From Gymnogyps californianus (lineage: Eukaryota; Chordata; Aves; Accipitriformes; Cathartidae), in NCBI RefSeq assembly GCF_018139145.2, contig NC_059476.1, positions 13,385,001-13,449,000 on the forward strand: 64,000 bases of DNA, read 5' to 3'. This document shows, one piece after another, positions 36,393-49,486 of this stretch. The position numbers and the translations under genes were made by a program. Within the stretch, counting starts at the first letter, position 1. Each line of letters starts with the position of its first letter. The notes below the pieces were generated by a model. It was given only the letters and a program-made list of their open reading frames with translations, was not told the DNA's origin and did not search any database.

Positions 36393-39300
36393 CTGAAAAA
36401 GGGTAGCTTGCAACCTCGTGGATATCTGGAAGACAAGTGCTTCCTAAATCTCTCAAAGTGATCACAAGACTGTGTTTCAATTTTAGAGCCGTGCAGCTAG
36501 GGAGGGCTGCACTTTAACAAATTCCCTCTGCTCATCCTGCAGTGCAACACACAATTCCTGTGATTAATAAAAAGCAGCATAAAACCGTAGCTTGCTGCTT
36601 GCCCAAATCTATTAACCCTGTATGAAGGTCTACTACAGAGTCAAGCGCTCTTCATGAAACTTCCTATTCTCCCAGCAGCTATATCTTTTCCCTCACTAAG
36701 ATTACCCACATCTTCTTTTAATCAGGCCCTCTAGAGCTCCATAGGGAAGTTTAATTGCTGATTAGAGAGTGATGCTTGCCCAGATTTCTCTGCTTAGTTT
36801 TCCTTAAAGGCTCACTTGGAGGGTGAATGTCTTTTTGTGCAGTCTGCTACTGCAAAGGAAATTAGAAATTGTGAGTTTGGGAGTGTTCTTAGTTATGCAA
36901 TTTCCAACCAGTAAAGCATGGGTCAACAAAGACGTACTATTTTAGAGTGATGTTCATTGGAGGTGGCTGCCACCCAGCTCATGGCTCAGAGGGAAGCACT
37001 TTGCCATCTCCCAGGTCAGTAAGTCTTCCTACATCTCAGGGGATATGGGGCCCACAGCAGGGCATACTGTGTTTCTGGCAGAGGAAGGGAGTAGCCAGCT
37101 TTTGGGAGGATAGTTTATGGCAGGTTTTGCTACAAGGCACAAGCCTCACATGTGAGACAGAGCTGGAGGCTCTGAGTTGGGTTGCTCATAGTTTGGTTCT
37201 TGGTCTCTGTCCCTTCTCTGTGTGTGGTCAAGTAGAGCTTTTCCAACTTTTCTCTAAAGGAGAAGTGCTGTTTTATGCTTGGAGAAACTTGATGATTCTG
37301 CTCCAACAAAGGAATCTGAGCTGCTCTATAACTATCAAGAAAACCGTTGGTGAAGCATTATCTGACATCATTCATCCAAGAGAGGTCAGCTGCAGCTATA
37401 TTGAGAAAAGCATCTACTAATAGTGAAGAAAGTAAAAAGGCTGTGCAATGAGTTTGTACAGAAGAAAGAAGAACAATGTATTTCTGGTTTAAGTTTCTTG
37501 CAGGCTGAGTAGTAAAAGACATATTTATAAACCACAGATTTTTCCCTTCTTTGGAGAATTAATTCCTACCTACCAGGAAATTGCTAGCAGGTTCAAGCAG
37601 TAGCTGGCAAAGCCAGCCGTGTATGCAACAACTTATCGGCAGCCTGTGTAATAATGCACAAATCTTAATGGAAAAGCTGAGCAGCTGCCAAAGAAAACAG
37701 CCTGAAGGAAGGGGGAACGTGTTGATGTTCAGAACACCTGAATCATAGGCTTGGAGAGTAAAACTGCTTTGAAGCTCTTTGTTTTCTGGTTTCAGGCACA
37801 GAGTTATGAAGGGGGCTAAAGCAGTCCTTAACTCTACAGGTACTGGCATGTAAAGCATATTTATTCCTGTGTCATGGCTATGTAGCAACACGGTCTTGTT
37901 AAATTCAGATCAGAACTTCCTTTTTTCGTCATGGCCTTTTCTTTCTTCCTTCTTCAGTCTTAGTCACCCAATTGTGTCTTTCTTCTATGATATCCTTCCC
38001 CTCTGCTGGTGGATTTTTTTTTGCTTTCTTTTTTTTTTTCCCAGACCATATTTCCACTTCATTACAGTAATTCTCTTCCAATTGCCTTAACATCTCTTGC
38101 AATATTTTTACAAGACCCAGTCATATATAGATGTGGGGTATATATGTCTGTCAATATAACATCTTGAATTGAAAATGGCGTCATGAGCAAAACAGTATTT
38201 ATGAAGAGTTCCTGCTTTTGCTAGTAAATCTCAATTTTTTGTCAAGAAAATAAAGTATCTTCAGACAAACTCAGATATCTTTCAGGTGTGATGCACTGCT
38301 ACAGAACCCCTGGAAACTGTTGTTTGGTTCCTTAGTCTTCAAGCCAAGTTTTCCTGTCATGCTTCATCTTCTAGAGGAGTCTCACTTGAAAAGAAGACTG
38401 AATACAGCATAGGCAGTATTGTGCCCGTATTTAAGGTACTTACAGTTGTTGGGAAAATGACGCTTCCAATAACACAATTCAAAGGAGTCACTGGAATACA
38501 AAATCTGCATTTGACATAATCTGTTAAAAAATGGATTTTTAGTAATTATTATAACTTTAGGAAAACTTCCTTTACCTCTCATTTCACCTCTATACTTTTC
38601 CTTAGCTTCACATTTGCCATTTAATTTCTCAGTCTTTCCTTTAAGCGTGTCTGTTTTTCTTATCCTTCTTACAAACCCAGACAAAGAAGAAAGTTTTCAT
38701 TTCTGACTAGAGGTTAGCAGAAACCTAGTACTCATGGGCACAACAAAGTATGTCCAGGAGGGCCCTGACACAAGTCCAGCACAAGTCCACATGAGCAGAC
38801 TTAAAATAATTAGCCAAGACCATGATCTGTTGTCATTGTAATATGGCTAAAACTCAAGCTTTACTAGCACTTATACAAGTTCTGGAAGGAATGAAGTGTT
38901 TAATCCATGCTTCATCCTCTGGAGACTGGGTACTAATTTTATTCTTTACTACTAGTGCAAGAGGTGACTGAGGAGATTGGTTTGGGGCAATTCAGGATAA
39001 TATCTTGTTTCAGAGAAATTGAATGACTCCAGGAGCCTGAGGACCTCTGAGGCTTTCATGCATTGCTACACATCCTTTTCAGCCCACAAAAGGAATTCAC
39101 CAAACATCACATGGACACATGGGCACGTGGGCCTGAAAGAACCGAAAGAAAAATGCTCCACTGGCATTTTGGTGAGTCTGAAGGATGCAGACCATTTCCT
39201 ATGTTAGTAGATAGAACAAGTCAGGCCAAAGGAAACATGGAAACCTTCCAATCATGCTAAGATCATGAGAAGGACATGAAAAGGCTAATAGATGGGCTGA

Positions 39301-40609
39301 CAAATCTGCTGTCATCATAGTATCAGTGATATGCTGAATGTACCATACAGCCTTGGGAATCTCTGTCAGAAGACGTTCACTGGGGTGTACTCCTGGGCAG
39401 AGCTACAGAGGAGACGATAAAAGGAATGTAGTTTCCCTTCTTTTCTGTTGTGCCCCTTGGTCCAAAACATGAACCTTTTGTTGTATAACATGGTTGTGGG
39501 TGAAGTTTGGTTTCAGTCCTGCTTGAAGACACATCTCTGGACTAAATTCTTTTATCCTCAGGTCCTCCATTCTGTCTGAGAACTTGTTAGGCTTATCTTT
39601 CTAGATACTTGAATATGACATATTTCAATTTAAAAATACAGCTGCATTTTTTTGCAGGCTATGGTTTTATTCATAAGGCTTCTTATTGTCATCATCTGGA
39701 CCAAGCAGCTCTTTATTTTTGACCTTTTTCCATGAATCACTTTGATTCAGCCAGAATTCTGTATTGGTGTTACAAGCAAATAAACAAAAAAATCAGGTCT
39801 TTCCTTCACAAACAGTACAGCTCACAGTTCCAGGGGACAGGTGGTGCTGCTGCTATAAATGTCTGTAATACACAAAGGAATATTCCTTACCTTTGCCATC
39901 ATTACTGAAACAATTGCCTCCTATGTTAGAATAGTTAACAAGCTTACTGGAAGGTGTTAGTTTTGATTACGGTGTGACATGACTGATCTATTGTGACAGC
40001 AGCTAAAACTAAATGTCCAATTAACCTTGAAAGTCAGTCTGTGGCTCAGCAGTGTTTTCTTTTTTCCTGTGCAGAGCCTTTCCACCTCTCTCACCCATTG
40101 TAATGTGCAACAGTGGCTTCAGCTTCGTAAAAGCTATTCTAGGCTAACCTGACTGATGTCAGCAAAATCACTTGTCATCTCTACTAGGGCTAAAACCTCC
40201 TTATCCATTCTTGCTTGAGCAGGGAGTATTGGTATGTCCATGAACTTGAGGATTGTCCTTGTTTTCATTGGAGTTCTTGCTGATTACAACAAGCCATCAG
40301 GCTTTAAATTGACTTGGTGAGGTCTGCAGTCTTTGTCACAAGCAAAAGACACTAGCTGGTTCAGTGGGTGATCCAAAGGGTGTCCTGTCTCCACATAGTG
40401 TGGGAGTGGTCCCATAACCAAGCCCCTTGGGACTAGACTTCTCTTTGAACAAATCCTAGACCCAGACTTCTGCCAGTATGTAAAATCAAAGATAATGGTT
40501 TTGACCCTGAAAAGCAATCCTGGTGATGAGCTTGTATGGGAACTATCTGCAGTGCTTCCATCTCAAGATGATAACAAATGCTCTCTGGTTAGGTGAGATC
40601 CTGACCCCC
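36393..40609. other. unannotated stretch
   Basis: Contains the longest ATG-initiated frame of the window (36947-37420, plus, 157 codons). Its translation has no recognisable motif or hydrophobic pattern and there is no promoter or splice context, so it is most likely chance. A T-rich run at 38017-38040 is low complexity. No mobile element recognised up to the LTR at 40610. Confidence 0.4.
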
Positions 40610-41184
40610 TGTCCTGGTTTCAGCTGGGGTAGAGTAGTAGCTGGTATAGCGCAGTGTTTTGGATTTAGTATGGGAATGATGTTGATAACACACTGGTGGT
40701 TTTAGTTGTTGCTAAGTAGTGTTTATACTAAAAGTCAAGGATTTTTCAGCTTCTCATGCCCAGCCAGCAAGAAGGCTGGAGGGGCACAAGAAGCTGGGAG
40801 GGGACACAGTCAGGACAGCTGACCCAAACTGGCCAAAAGAATATTCCATACCATGTGACATCATGCCCAGTATATAAACTGGGGGGAGTTGGCCAGCGGG
40901 GGTGGATTACTGCTCGGGAACTAACTGGGCATCGGCCGGCGAGTGGTGAGCAATTCCATTGTGCATCACTTGTTTTGTATATTCTAATTCTTTTAGTATT
41001 ATTGTCATATTATTATTATTATTATAATTATTATCATTTTCTTCCTTTCTGTCCTCTTAAACTGTCTTAATCTCAACCCACGAGTTGGTTTTTTTTTTCG
41101 ATTCTCTCCCCCATCCCACTGGGTGGGGGGAGTGAGCGAGCAGCTGCGTGGTGCTTAGTTGCTGGCTGGGGTTCAACTGCGACA
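40610..41184 (+). mobile_element. 5' LTR (copy 2) of a broken endogenous provirus
   Basis: The same LTR family as copy 1, 575 bp, starting TGTCCTGGTTT and ending CTGCGACA. TATA box TATATAA at 40871-40877. CT- and TTA-rich tracts follow. It shares long identical blocks with copy 3 (for example across 40682-40760), so these two are one subfamily and copy 1 is more distant. The five bases before it are CCCCC and do not recur directly after it. Instead a primer binding site follows, identifying it as a 5' LTR with internal sequence, not a solo LTR. No coding frame lies in the LTR. Confidence 0.9.
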
Positions 41185-42060
41185 GTCCTTTTTGGCTCTC
41201 AATGTAGGGCCCAACGGGTTGAGATAACAACAAATCTGACTGGAATGCGTTAGAACAAATTGGTTATAAGCATTCATTATATTAGTTCAATAGTCACTGG
41301 TCACAATGTTGATTTATTCGCTCTGAAAGTTGGTGCACTTGTTCTTAAAGTTGCATTATGTAATGCCTTACTTGCAGTATATGCTCCCTGTTGTGCTGTT
41401 TATCACCTGTAGGAACTGGGCTAGAGTCATCATGTTGTTGCACTTTGTAACACTGGCTTATGATATGATAGAATTGCTGGTCGTGAAACTAATCTAGCTC
41501 TTGAACTCTTTCATGATCTCTGGGAAGCTGTTGTAGGTGGCGGGGTCGCTGCCAAGAGACAACCAAATTCAACACCTTTCATTCAGTCACCATATGCTGG
41601 ACATCAGCCTTTCAGAACTTACTGAAAGCCATTAAGCAATCAAGGCTGTCCAGCTTCAAATTGGTGGGAGGTTTTGTCATAAGATACGTCCTGAAGGAAG
41701 TTCATGTGCCCCTGTGGTTTCTGTACATCAAAGAGGCATCTTGGCATGGCACCATGGTTGGAGTTTTCATCTTGTATAGAGGGACATAGACAAGTGTCAG
41801 GAAAAAGTATAACGTTATGGTCTATGGTGGTGATTTACCTATCAACACTGCAAAATAGTGACATTGCCATTTTTGAACTTTGGGGCAGAAATCTGTAGAA
41901 TCAAGTATACCTTGCCAGGAAAGCATTCTCATTTCTAGCAGCTTTTACACTTTTTTCTTGGTTTTGGTCTATTTTGTCAAGAACAAGCACAGAAAAGCAA
42001 AGCCTATCAACTGCTTGCTAAATCACCTCTATAGTTCAGTCTAATTTAATTCATACACAG
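41185..42060 (+). mobile_element. endogenous retrovirus leader / 5' internal fragment
   Basis: The unit begins 8 bases after the LTR with a primer-binding-site-like stretch at 41193-41210 (TGGCTCTCAATGTAGGGC). By eye this matches 14 of 18 positions complementary to the 3' end of tRNA-Lys (1,2 type). Leader-like sequence follows with several retained CpGs near 41535-41550. No gag, pro, pol or env frame can be read. The longest local frame (41704-41898) has no recognised domain. The right boundary is uncertain: the fragment may stop earlier or continue. No polypurine tract or 3' LTR belonging to this copy was found, so it is a truncated, non-coding provirus end. Confidence 0.55.
41193..41210 (+). 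promoter_or_regulatory. retroviral primer binding site, tRNA-Lys-like
   Basis: An 18-base site downstream of the 5' LTR resembling the Lys(1,2) primer binding site with four differences, three of which are C-to-T or G-to-A changes typical of CpG decay or general ageing. Confidence 0.6.
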
Positions 42061-45000
42061 GCACTGCACATCCAGACTTACACTTTGAAGAATCTGTTCT
42101 CGTATTCCGGATGACAGAAAGATACTCCAGAGGTTGCAAAAAGGAAAGAGCCCAGGGAGCTCATTTCTCCTGTGGCTAAAGTACAAGATTCAATCATCAG
42201 TTTTACATTCTTGTTTCATTAACATTCTAAATTGTGTAGCGCTGCATATTATAGATTATTTTTCATCTAAACCTCCTAAGAAAAACATGATTTTTTGTCA
42301 TGATCCTGCATGAATATGCCTAGATTGCTGTCAACACCACCCTGCTTAAGCAATTTCAGCTATATTTGTTAATGATCTTGATGCCTCACTAGTGCCTCTC
42401 TCAAAGTGCTATGGCGCCCTGGTTTCCTCTCACTGTCATTGGTGGTTCTGACATCCAAAGTGATTTCTTGTTCTCTCTGCCTTTAGCAGTGTGCCCAAAG
42501 CTTGCTCATGTCTTCACTAAAGACACTTGTAACGGACAATGAGATCAGGTAACCACAAGTGGAAAGGCCAAATGCACCCTTGCCATAAAAAGAGCCTAGA
42601 TGGTGCCATCTACTTCTACTCTTGAGTTTTGACATTCTGAAGAGTTCAGGTCTTTACAGTCATGTCCAGTAACGGGACTGTTCCTTTCACCTTTTGCATA
42701 AACACTTATTGATATATAAGAGATTAATACATTAATATTAGTGACGGCAGAAGATGCAACAGTTCAGAATCAAACTTTCTTGAACTTCATGGTAAATTCT
42801 TCTGGTTTAAGAGTCATGATGGCATAATGCAAACCTTGCTGAAATCAAGCCAAATTATTCCATCTTCTGCCATGAGGATCATCTCTGTTCCCTACTGTCA
42901 CACTATGTACTTTCGATACTGCAAAGGTTAGATCTTATCAGGGTCTAAGACAGCACCAGTGTAAATGCAAGATTGGTCTTATTTATGAAGTTTCAAACTC
43001 AGAAAACCATTGAATCTGTAAGTCTATGTCTTGGACATTAAAAGACCTACACATGGAGCAGAAGAATCATTATTTTCTCTAACTATTAGTGCTGCTAACA
43101 TTCTTTCAATCATCAGATGCTACCCCATAATTTTTTATTGACTCCCATAATTTAGTCCTCCCAAGGCACACCTGCTCTATCATTACCTGAACTTCTTAGC
43201 TTGAAAATTCTATAAACCCCTGCACAGATAAGGAGTGGAAAAGATAAGGAGGGTTATTTCTGAGGAAAAATTTTTCTAATGACTGTTCCTCGCTGTAAGA
43301 AATACATGTTCTGTGCTCAGAAAAGGTAACACCACCTCATTATGATGCACAGCCAGTAAATCTGATTAAAATGGATAAAACAAACTATAAAAAAATCAAG
43401 CTCTTTTCCCCCCAGGTTTGTGAATCATTCAAAAACTCCTCCTTCCCACTCCCCCATTTTCCTGTGGATGAATAATGATCTCACTTGGTATTTATTTGTT
43501 TCCCATAATTATCACCGGTGTATTTTTGGCCCCAAAAGGTTTGCTGCTTCTCCATGACTGACTTACTTTTTTTTCCAAAGAAGCCAATGAAGGACAAGGA
43601 ATGAATAGTGAATGTGGACTTGGTGCAAATTCATGAAGCCTGGAAATCACAAGCATGCATTTCCATTACTACCCATCAGTTATTTGAATATAACCAGTAA
43701 GCAAAGACTGTGCTCCCATGAGGTAGCAGCAAATTACACTTGAGGTGTTGGTTCACAAACGTGCTAGTGAATCTGTTTGTTCATTATTCAGACAGTTTTA
43801 GCAAGTCCTGCTTGAGATGAGGAGGGTTTTAGTTGAGTATACTTTGATTTCTGCTTTCCTAAGGGGTGCATGCCATGTAAAAATTAAGGCTTCAGCTTAT
43901 TGTACACATTCTTCTACGCTCAAGTCTCAAGAGAAATAGATAATGGCTACGCCTCTGTTTCTGAAAGTCTGTGGCCACAGGTTGCCAAGCCTAGGACTGT
44001 GTCTCATGCCTTCTGTCCACATGGCTGCCTCATGAATTACCAGGCCAAGCAACTTGCTGAAATACCAGATGTGGTCAGGAAAGTCTTGAAGAGACTGTAG
44101 TCTGAAGAGACAGAGCTGAAGAGACTACCATGACACTTTATTTCAGGCAGAAGCAGCAGAAGTTACTGGTCCTGTAGTCAATATTGTCTAAATAGTAGAT
44201 GTCTCAGACCCAATTACACCTATCAAGAGATTTGAGACCAGGAAAGATTTCCTTAGATTAGGTAAACAATAACAACCTAATTTCTTAGTTTCTTTCACCT
44301 TTCTCTGAAGTGTGGGATGTAGTCTGCTTCCTAGGGTGATGAGAGCATTGCAAATTAATAAATTTCCTATTAAGGCGGGAATCATACACCCTTGCCATGC
44401 TCTTCGTTTCTCTTTCTCACTCCCTGTGTTACGTGATACATGGGATGTGTCTGTTGCATGCTAAATCCTGATTCAAGACCCAATCACATACAACACATTA
44501 TAAATCTTACCCATGATGTCCCTTTATATAAGATCTATAAAACCTCCATAACACTCCCGGGCCAGATAAAGTCCAGAAGTCCAGCAAGAGTTAGAGACTT
44601 GGTCACTAGTTTGGAAGAAGGGGATATGGGTGGTTGTTTTCTCCCAGCTGAGACCCACTATTCAAACAGGCAAACTTAGATCTGAATGTACATCTCAGTA
44701 CCATCTTGCATGTGTGTTTGACTTTGAATTCCTTATATATATGTGTATGAATGTAGTGTGTGTGGAGGAGAGACTATTTCATGCTAAGTGACTTCAGATG
44801 TCAATGCCATCTTGCCCCTGCTGTAGAGTTATTTCTGCCACCTGATAAGGTCAGTTCAGAAGAACCATAGTTGGCACAGGCTAGACATGCCAAACACTAT
44901 GAGAAATAGATTGTAGATGTATGGTAAATCTAAGTCTTGTTTTATTTTTAAATGTATATAATTCCCCTGACTTTGGCAAATACAACCCCCCGTGCATAAC

Positions 45001-45340
45001 CGGCTTCAATTTTCCTGAAGTTTGTCAGATGCTAAATTCAACAGTGTGGGAGACCCTGCTGGTGCCCTCACTTCCAAACCAGCTGCAAATGTGAAAAAAA
45101 GAGCTGGCTTCAAACTTTATTTCATTTCACTTATTCAGGTGCAACCCTTTCCTGGGTCCTCTGAAATTATGCAGGACTCCAAATGAGGGAATGGAGAGAG
45201 GAGGGGAGATTAGGCCTAATTGTGATGTTCAACTAACAATTAATTCTTGATTATAATTTATTTAGTTACATAGGAGACTATGCTACTTTAAGACAAAAAA
45301 TAATAAATTTGACAGCTCTTGCTCACTCTGCTGCTCACAG

Positions 45341-45493
45341 GAGGTTGCCTAGCAACCCCGGCACGTGGGAGTCAGGCGCAGGAAGAGGAGTGGGTCCGGC
45401 ATTTCTTTGGATGCCGAGCAAGCCAAGCTGCTGCTGATGACAGGAATCCAACTGCATTATGTATCTTGCTGCCCATGGGGGATCCACGCTACG
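45341..45493 (+). other. CpG-rich patch with RFX-type X-box; exon-like alternative
   Basis: About eight CpG dinucleotides lie within roughly 155 bp. At 45344-45356 is GTTGCCTAGCAAC, an imperfect palindrome of the X-box type bound by RFX factors, which typically regulate ciliary genes. A CACGTG E-box follows at 45362-45367. The same interval also looks like an exon: a pyrimidine-rich acceptor (CTCTGCTGCTCACAG, ending 45340) precedes a plus-strand frame open to the donor-like CTACG then GTATAT at 45493, with peptide pieces such as QAQEEEWVRHFFGCRASQAA. The two readings compete. I recognise no protein and see no TATA box or initiator. Confidence 0.3.
45344..45356. promoter_or_regulatory. X-box (RFX-type) motif
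   Basis: GTTGCC and AGCAAC half-sites with one intervening T, close to the GTTNCC...GGNAAC consensus. A CACGTG E-box lies 6 bases downstream. The motif match is seen directly; function is inferred. Confidence 0.45.
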
Positions 45494-46269
45494 GTATATG
45501 GTCAGCGTGAGACCTACCTGTGATGGAGTATACAGCTCCTTTAAAGACAGGACAATTTGTCCTTCTAGCTAATGTAATTATGTACCTCTAATGGGAAAGT
45601 GCCTTGAGCAATAGAAGCAACGGGGTTTAATTCCCAGCTTAAAGGTTTAAAAGACTTCCTGCTTAAGAGGGAAAAAGAGTTCAGTGAAGGCAGCTGTTTC
45701 CCTGAGAGTGAGGGAAGAGCTTATAAGGAGGGGAATGCTATATTTTACTTAATATTAATAGGGTGAAGTGAGCTTATTTGGAAGGTTTAAGTCTGAGAAG
45801 CCGTGTGAGGAAGCCAAAAAAAACTCTATTACCTACTACAGAGCCAAATTTACCCCCAAAGGTAGGGATGGAATGCTGGGGACACCTTGTGTGGTTCAGG
45901 TCAGTTGGACCTTAAATGGGAGCAGAGCTTCACCAGCTGGCTGGAATCTCTCCCTCCTTTGAATTCATTGATCCTTCTCCAGAAACCCCTGCAGTCCATT
46001 GCGAAGTCACCTGTCCCCTCCCAATTAGTGATGCATTGGGATGAATTTGCCACAACCAACTATTCATCCATGCCAAACCCAGTACTTTCTCCCAGAGAAA
46101 GGAGAAGGTCTTTCTCCTTGCAAGCTGAAGTGAATCTGGGGCCCAGCCAAAAGAAGTGTAACATCTGTTTTCTCCATAGGCTTTGCTACCTGATTTCATA
46201 ATCTTCCAGATCTGTCACTTAGGTCAACCTAGTGTTACAGCTTTGTAAGAAAGATTTTTCTCAAAGGTC

Positions 46270-46385
46270 AGATCTGGTACTTGGGGAGTCTGCAGTCACT
46301 TCATATCTCTGCCACTAGTTTCTCTGAGATCTTGGCCAGGCCAGTTAACATCTCTGTGCCTCATTATCAAAGTAGGGTGCAAGTA
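46270..46385 (+). repeat. MIR-like SINE relic
   Basis: Segments in MIR order: GATCTGGTACTTGGGGAGTC, ATCTCTGCCACTAGTTT, GATCTTGGCCAGGCCAGTTA, ACATCTCTGTGCCTCATTAT. These correspond to 'ctctgccac / gtgaccttgggcaagt / cctctctgtgcctcagttt'. Diverged, with approximate ends. Confidence 0.65.
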
Positions 46386-49174
46386 CTTTTCCTTCAAGTT
46401 AGATTAGTCCTTTCTCTGGCAGGGTCCTCCCCTATATGAACTGAACAGAGAACTGCCTTTTTCCCAGGTCAGAAGGAAGCCCTGACGCAATGGAGCATCA
46501 CCTTGGTCTGAAGGCCCTGGACGCAACTGTCATGAAACTAATGGAGTTATTCTGAAAACTTACTGTAATGAGGGGGAGGTAAAGAGAAGCTGGGGGAAAG
46601 CTGATAATCCTTTACAGAGGTATAAGCGCAGGAATAAGAAAGCTTGTAGAGCCCTCCTGCACAAGGCCTCACTGCTGTTTCCGCTGCCAGCAAGCAGAGT
46701 TTTTCACAAAGAAGCAGATTTCAGAGTACTCCTTATATTTTACCCTGTATGTCATCAGATGGCACTGGCATTTTCTGTACTGATGATGTTCCTGGTCACT
46801 GCGGATCCTATTAAACTGTAACAACCTTCCACAGATACTCCATGAACTGGGGCACAGATTTAGAGTCAATGAGAAACCTCTCCCCCAGCTGGGACACTGG
46901 CATTTCTTTTACCCTGGGAAATCTCTTTCTCTCTCTCTCCTGCTCTCTGGGGCTGAGGTATCACCCCCTACTTCACTTCAGGACAAATTGTGATCTCACA
47001 TGATTTTATTTAAATCAAAGCTGAACTCCATCCTGATGAGGCTCAGCATCTGTTTCTATTTTTTCTTTTTCTTGGGCAATGAGCTAGCAGGATAATAGGA
47101 GATGCTGATGATACGTTTATGTATGGTCTTACAGCTGTATAGGAAGAAACTGGAGGAGAGTTAGCCCTTGCTTTCTGACAGTCCAAGTTCAAGTACTCCT
47201 CAACTGCTCTGCTGTTTCCCTTGCTGTGTCTATGGGCTACAAGATCCTTCCTTCTTCAGGTCCTCCTAACCTGATGTAGCAACACCACATGACACTACAT
47301 AGGCCCAGTCATCTATCTCAGAGAAAGCTGCTTTCCAGAGTACTCCAAAGCCTTCTTTTCAATACTGTCACATTGCTGATGGTCTTGGCATTAAAAAAGG
47401 AGCAAAAGAGTACATCTAGCATAACTGCAATGTGGTCGTAGGTCCATGCTCATATCTTCTGCTCTGAGATATCATCAGGCCCATGATAAAATTTTCAGAG
47501 TGTTTAGGGTCCTTCTGAACAGGGCTCAGTATGTATCCAGAGAGCAAGCTCAAGGAACCATGTGCTATGGTAACACAGCATTTTCAAAATCAATGCTTTT
47601 GCAGGGGGAGATGAGAAACTGCCATTGTGCATGTGGCTGTTGTTAGCCTACAGCAGCATAGAGTAAAACAGCTGCTGTAATCCATCCTGGATTACTCTGC
47701 AGCGTGAGAAGCTGGGCGTGCACACATGATCAGTTATTGGGCTTCAGGTGAAGGGGAAAATTTAGCTTCTAGCTGGGGACCAGTGGCTTTCTAAAACACA
47801 CTGACATGACCATGTCCTAAATTGGAGATGTACAGCACATCTGTCATATTTACCATGTCTGCCTCCCCACTTACGAAACCAAACTGTTTTTCAGGCTGAT
47901 TCCTGTTTCCCCCCACCAAATCTTGACTTTCTACCAGGTGCCATAAGCCATTGAAATGATTCTCAGGTACTGCAGTGCATGAAGGATGGGTCCCACCATG
48001 CTGCTGCTCAAAGAACAATGCATCACCTGTCTTAGCTGAGATATAAACTAGATTATAATTTAGATACCCCTTTCCTCAGCACATATCTCTAGTGCTGCTG
48101 ACAGCACTGCATCACACAGAGGAGATAATGTCTACCGACCTGTAGCAACATGCTTTTGTCCTTGACCTTTTGGAATCATATATCACACCCTCTGCATGCC
48201 AAAACGTCAGGCAAACGGGGTGAGTGTTGTGCTCCCAAGGCCTTCCATCCACAGAAGTGGTGGGTTCAGGAGGAGTTAATGGACATCTCAGCCAGGACAG
48301 AGTAAAGTACTAAACCACATATAGTGTCAAAGCATCAATCAGCCCATGCATGAAGTGGATGCTCACCTGATTTTAGCAAGGCAGATGCTATTTGCTGAAT
48401 GTTTCAACAGCACTAAGGGGTTGACAATCAACCATAGTGCCTTAGAGGAGAAAGCCAAAGAGAGCAGGATGATGGCTAAAAGGGTGTACAGCTGCTGTCT
48501 TCTGCAGAATATCAGAATTGCCTAACTTCTTGGTATAAACGTTATCAGGTTCCTGTTTAATTGCTACATGGTTTTGGTCCTTCATGTTCTGGATGGGCCA
48601 CCCAAAAGCTAATGCATATGAATAATAATTGCCACAATATTAATGAACTTATGATTAACCCTGGTGGACAGCCTGAAGAGAGCCATATTAGATTAATCTG
48701 TTACTGTGCTTGGTATAACAACCCTTATCTTGGAAAAGTAGGTAGCCATCTATCTAGGCTGTCTGGGAACAGCAAAATTGCTACTACCTCCCTACCAAAG
48801 CCCTGGAAAGCCATGCTGGCTGCTGCTAGTGTCAAGGGAAGTACTGAGGTCTGTGGCGTGGCAGCTTCTGCTGAGAGACACAGAGGTGACCCATTCCAGC
48901 AACAGAAGTTGCAGCCCCTGATTGCCTCTACCTTGCTGGCAGGAGCAGCAAATATTAATTAATCAATTAACCATGATTTTCCATTACTCTCTCATTAGCT
49001 ATCTACCCTAATTCTGTCTCTTGCATTTTATTTCCCTTTCCTGTAGCAGTCTGGGCCCAGCCTCTTAAGTGTGTTGGCAGCATAATTTAATGTTGTCTCC
49101 ACTACTGAGAAGCTTTTAACTGGCTCCATCCCTTGTGCAGAACTGCATCTTCCACAGTCTAATTGACCTAGGTT
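46386..49174. other. unannotated stretch
   Basis: No repeat family recognised. The frame at 48561-48962 (plus, 133 codons) has no recognised domain and no splice or promoter context. It lies between LTR copies 2 and 3, but I see no retroviral motif in it. An AT palindromic segment (TTAATTAATCAATTAA) follows at 48957-48972. Confidence 0.4.
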
Positions 49175-49295
49175 AGAAGTTTATCCTCTGTGGAGCAAAA
49201 TATGATGTCAGAGGGAGATTGTATGACTTGCCCTAGCTGGTACAATCAGTAGGATCGTAAACAGTCCAGATTCCCTTTCTTCTGGCCTTCTTTAC
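49175..49295 (-). repeat. MIR-like SINE relic (inverted)
   Basis: GAGATTGTATGACTTGCCCT, then ACAATCAGTAGGAT, then CAGATTCCCTTTCTTCTGG follow the inverted MIR core ('gttaagtaacttgcccaaggtcacacagctagtaagtggc'). Short and diverged. Confidence 0.5.
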
Positions 49296-49486
49296 CGAGT
49301 TTTCCTCCATTTCTGAATCTGTGAAGACTGACAAGAACTCAACAAGGTCTTTTGTTGTGTCTCTAGATCAGCTCCACAAAACCAAATTACTCCAAATCAG
49401 TTTTTCTTTTCTTTTTTTTCAATAAATTTTGCCACCAATCATTTAACATCATAGAGCTGATCTCTGATGTAGCCTGATTAGTCTAT
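49296..49486. other. short unannotated spacer
   Basis: AT-rich, with a pyrimidine run around 49401-49420. No polypurine tract precedes the LTR, consistent with a solo LTR. Confidence 0.5.

Larger units (their letters stand above)
42061..46269. other. unannotated stretch
   Basis: May include further decayed proviral DNA at its left edge, but nothing recognisable. It holds the CpG-rich patch at 45341-45510, described separately. No other repeat or exon supported. Confidence 0.4.

Noticed and set aside
36947..37420. Longest ATG-initiated frame (157 codons, plus strand)
   Set aside because: No recognised motif, no codon or CpG signal, no promoter or splice context. Length is within what chance gives in 64 kb on six frames.
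48561..48962. 133-codon frame between LTR copies 2 and 3, considered as a retroviral gag or pol remnant
   Set aside because: No retroviral motif could be seen, and copy 3 is a solo LTR with its own target duplication.
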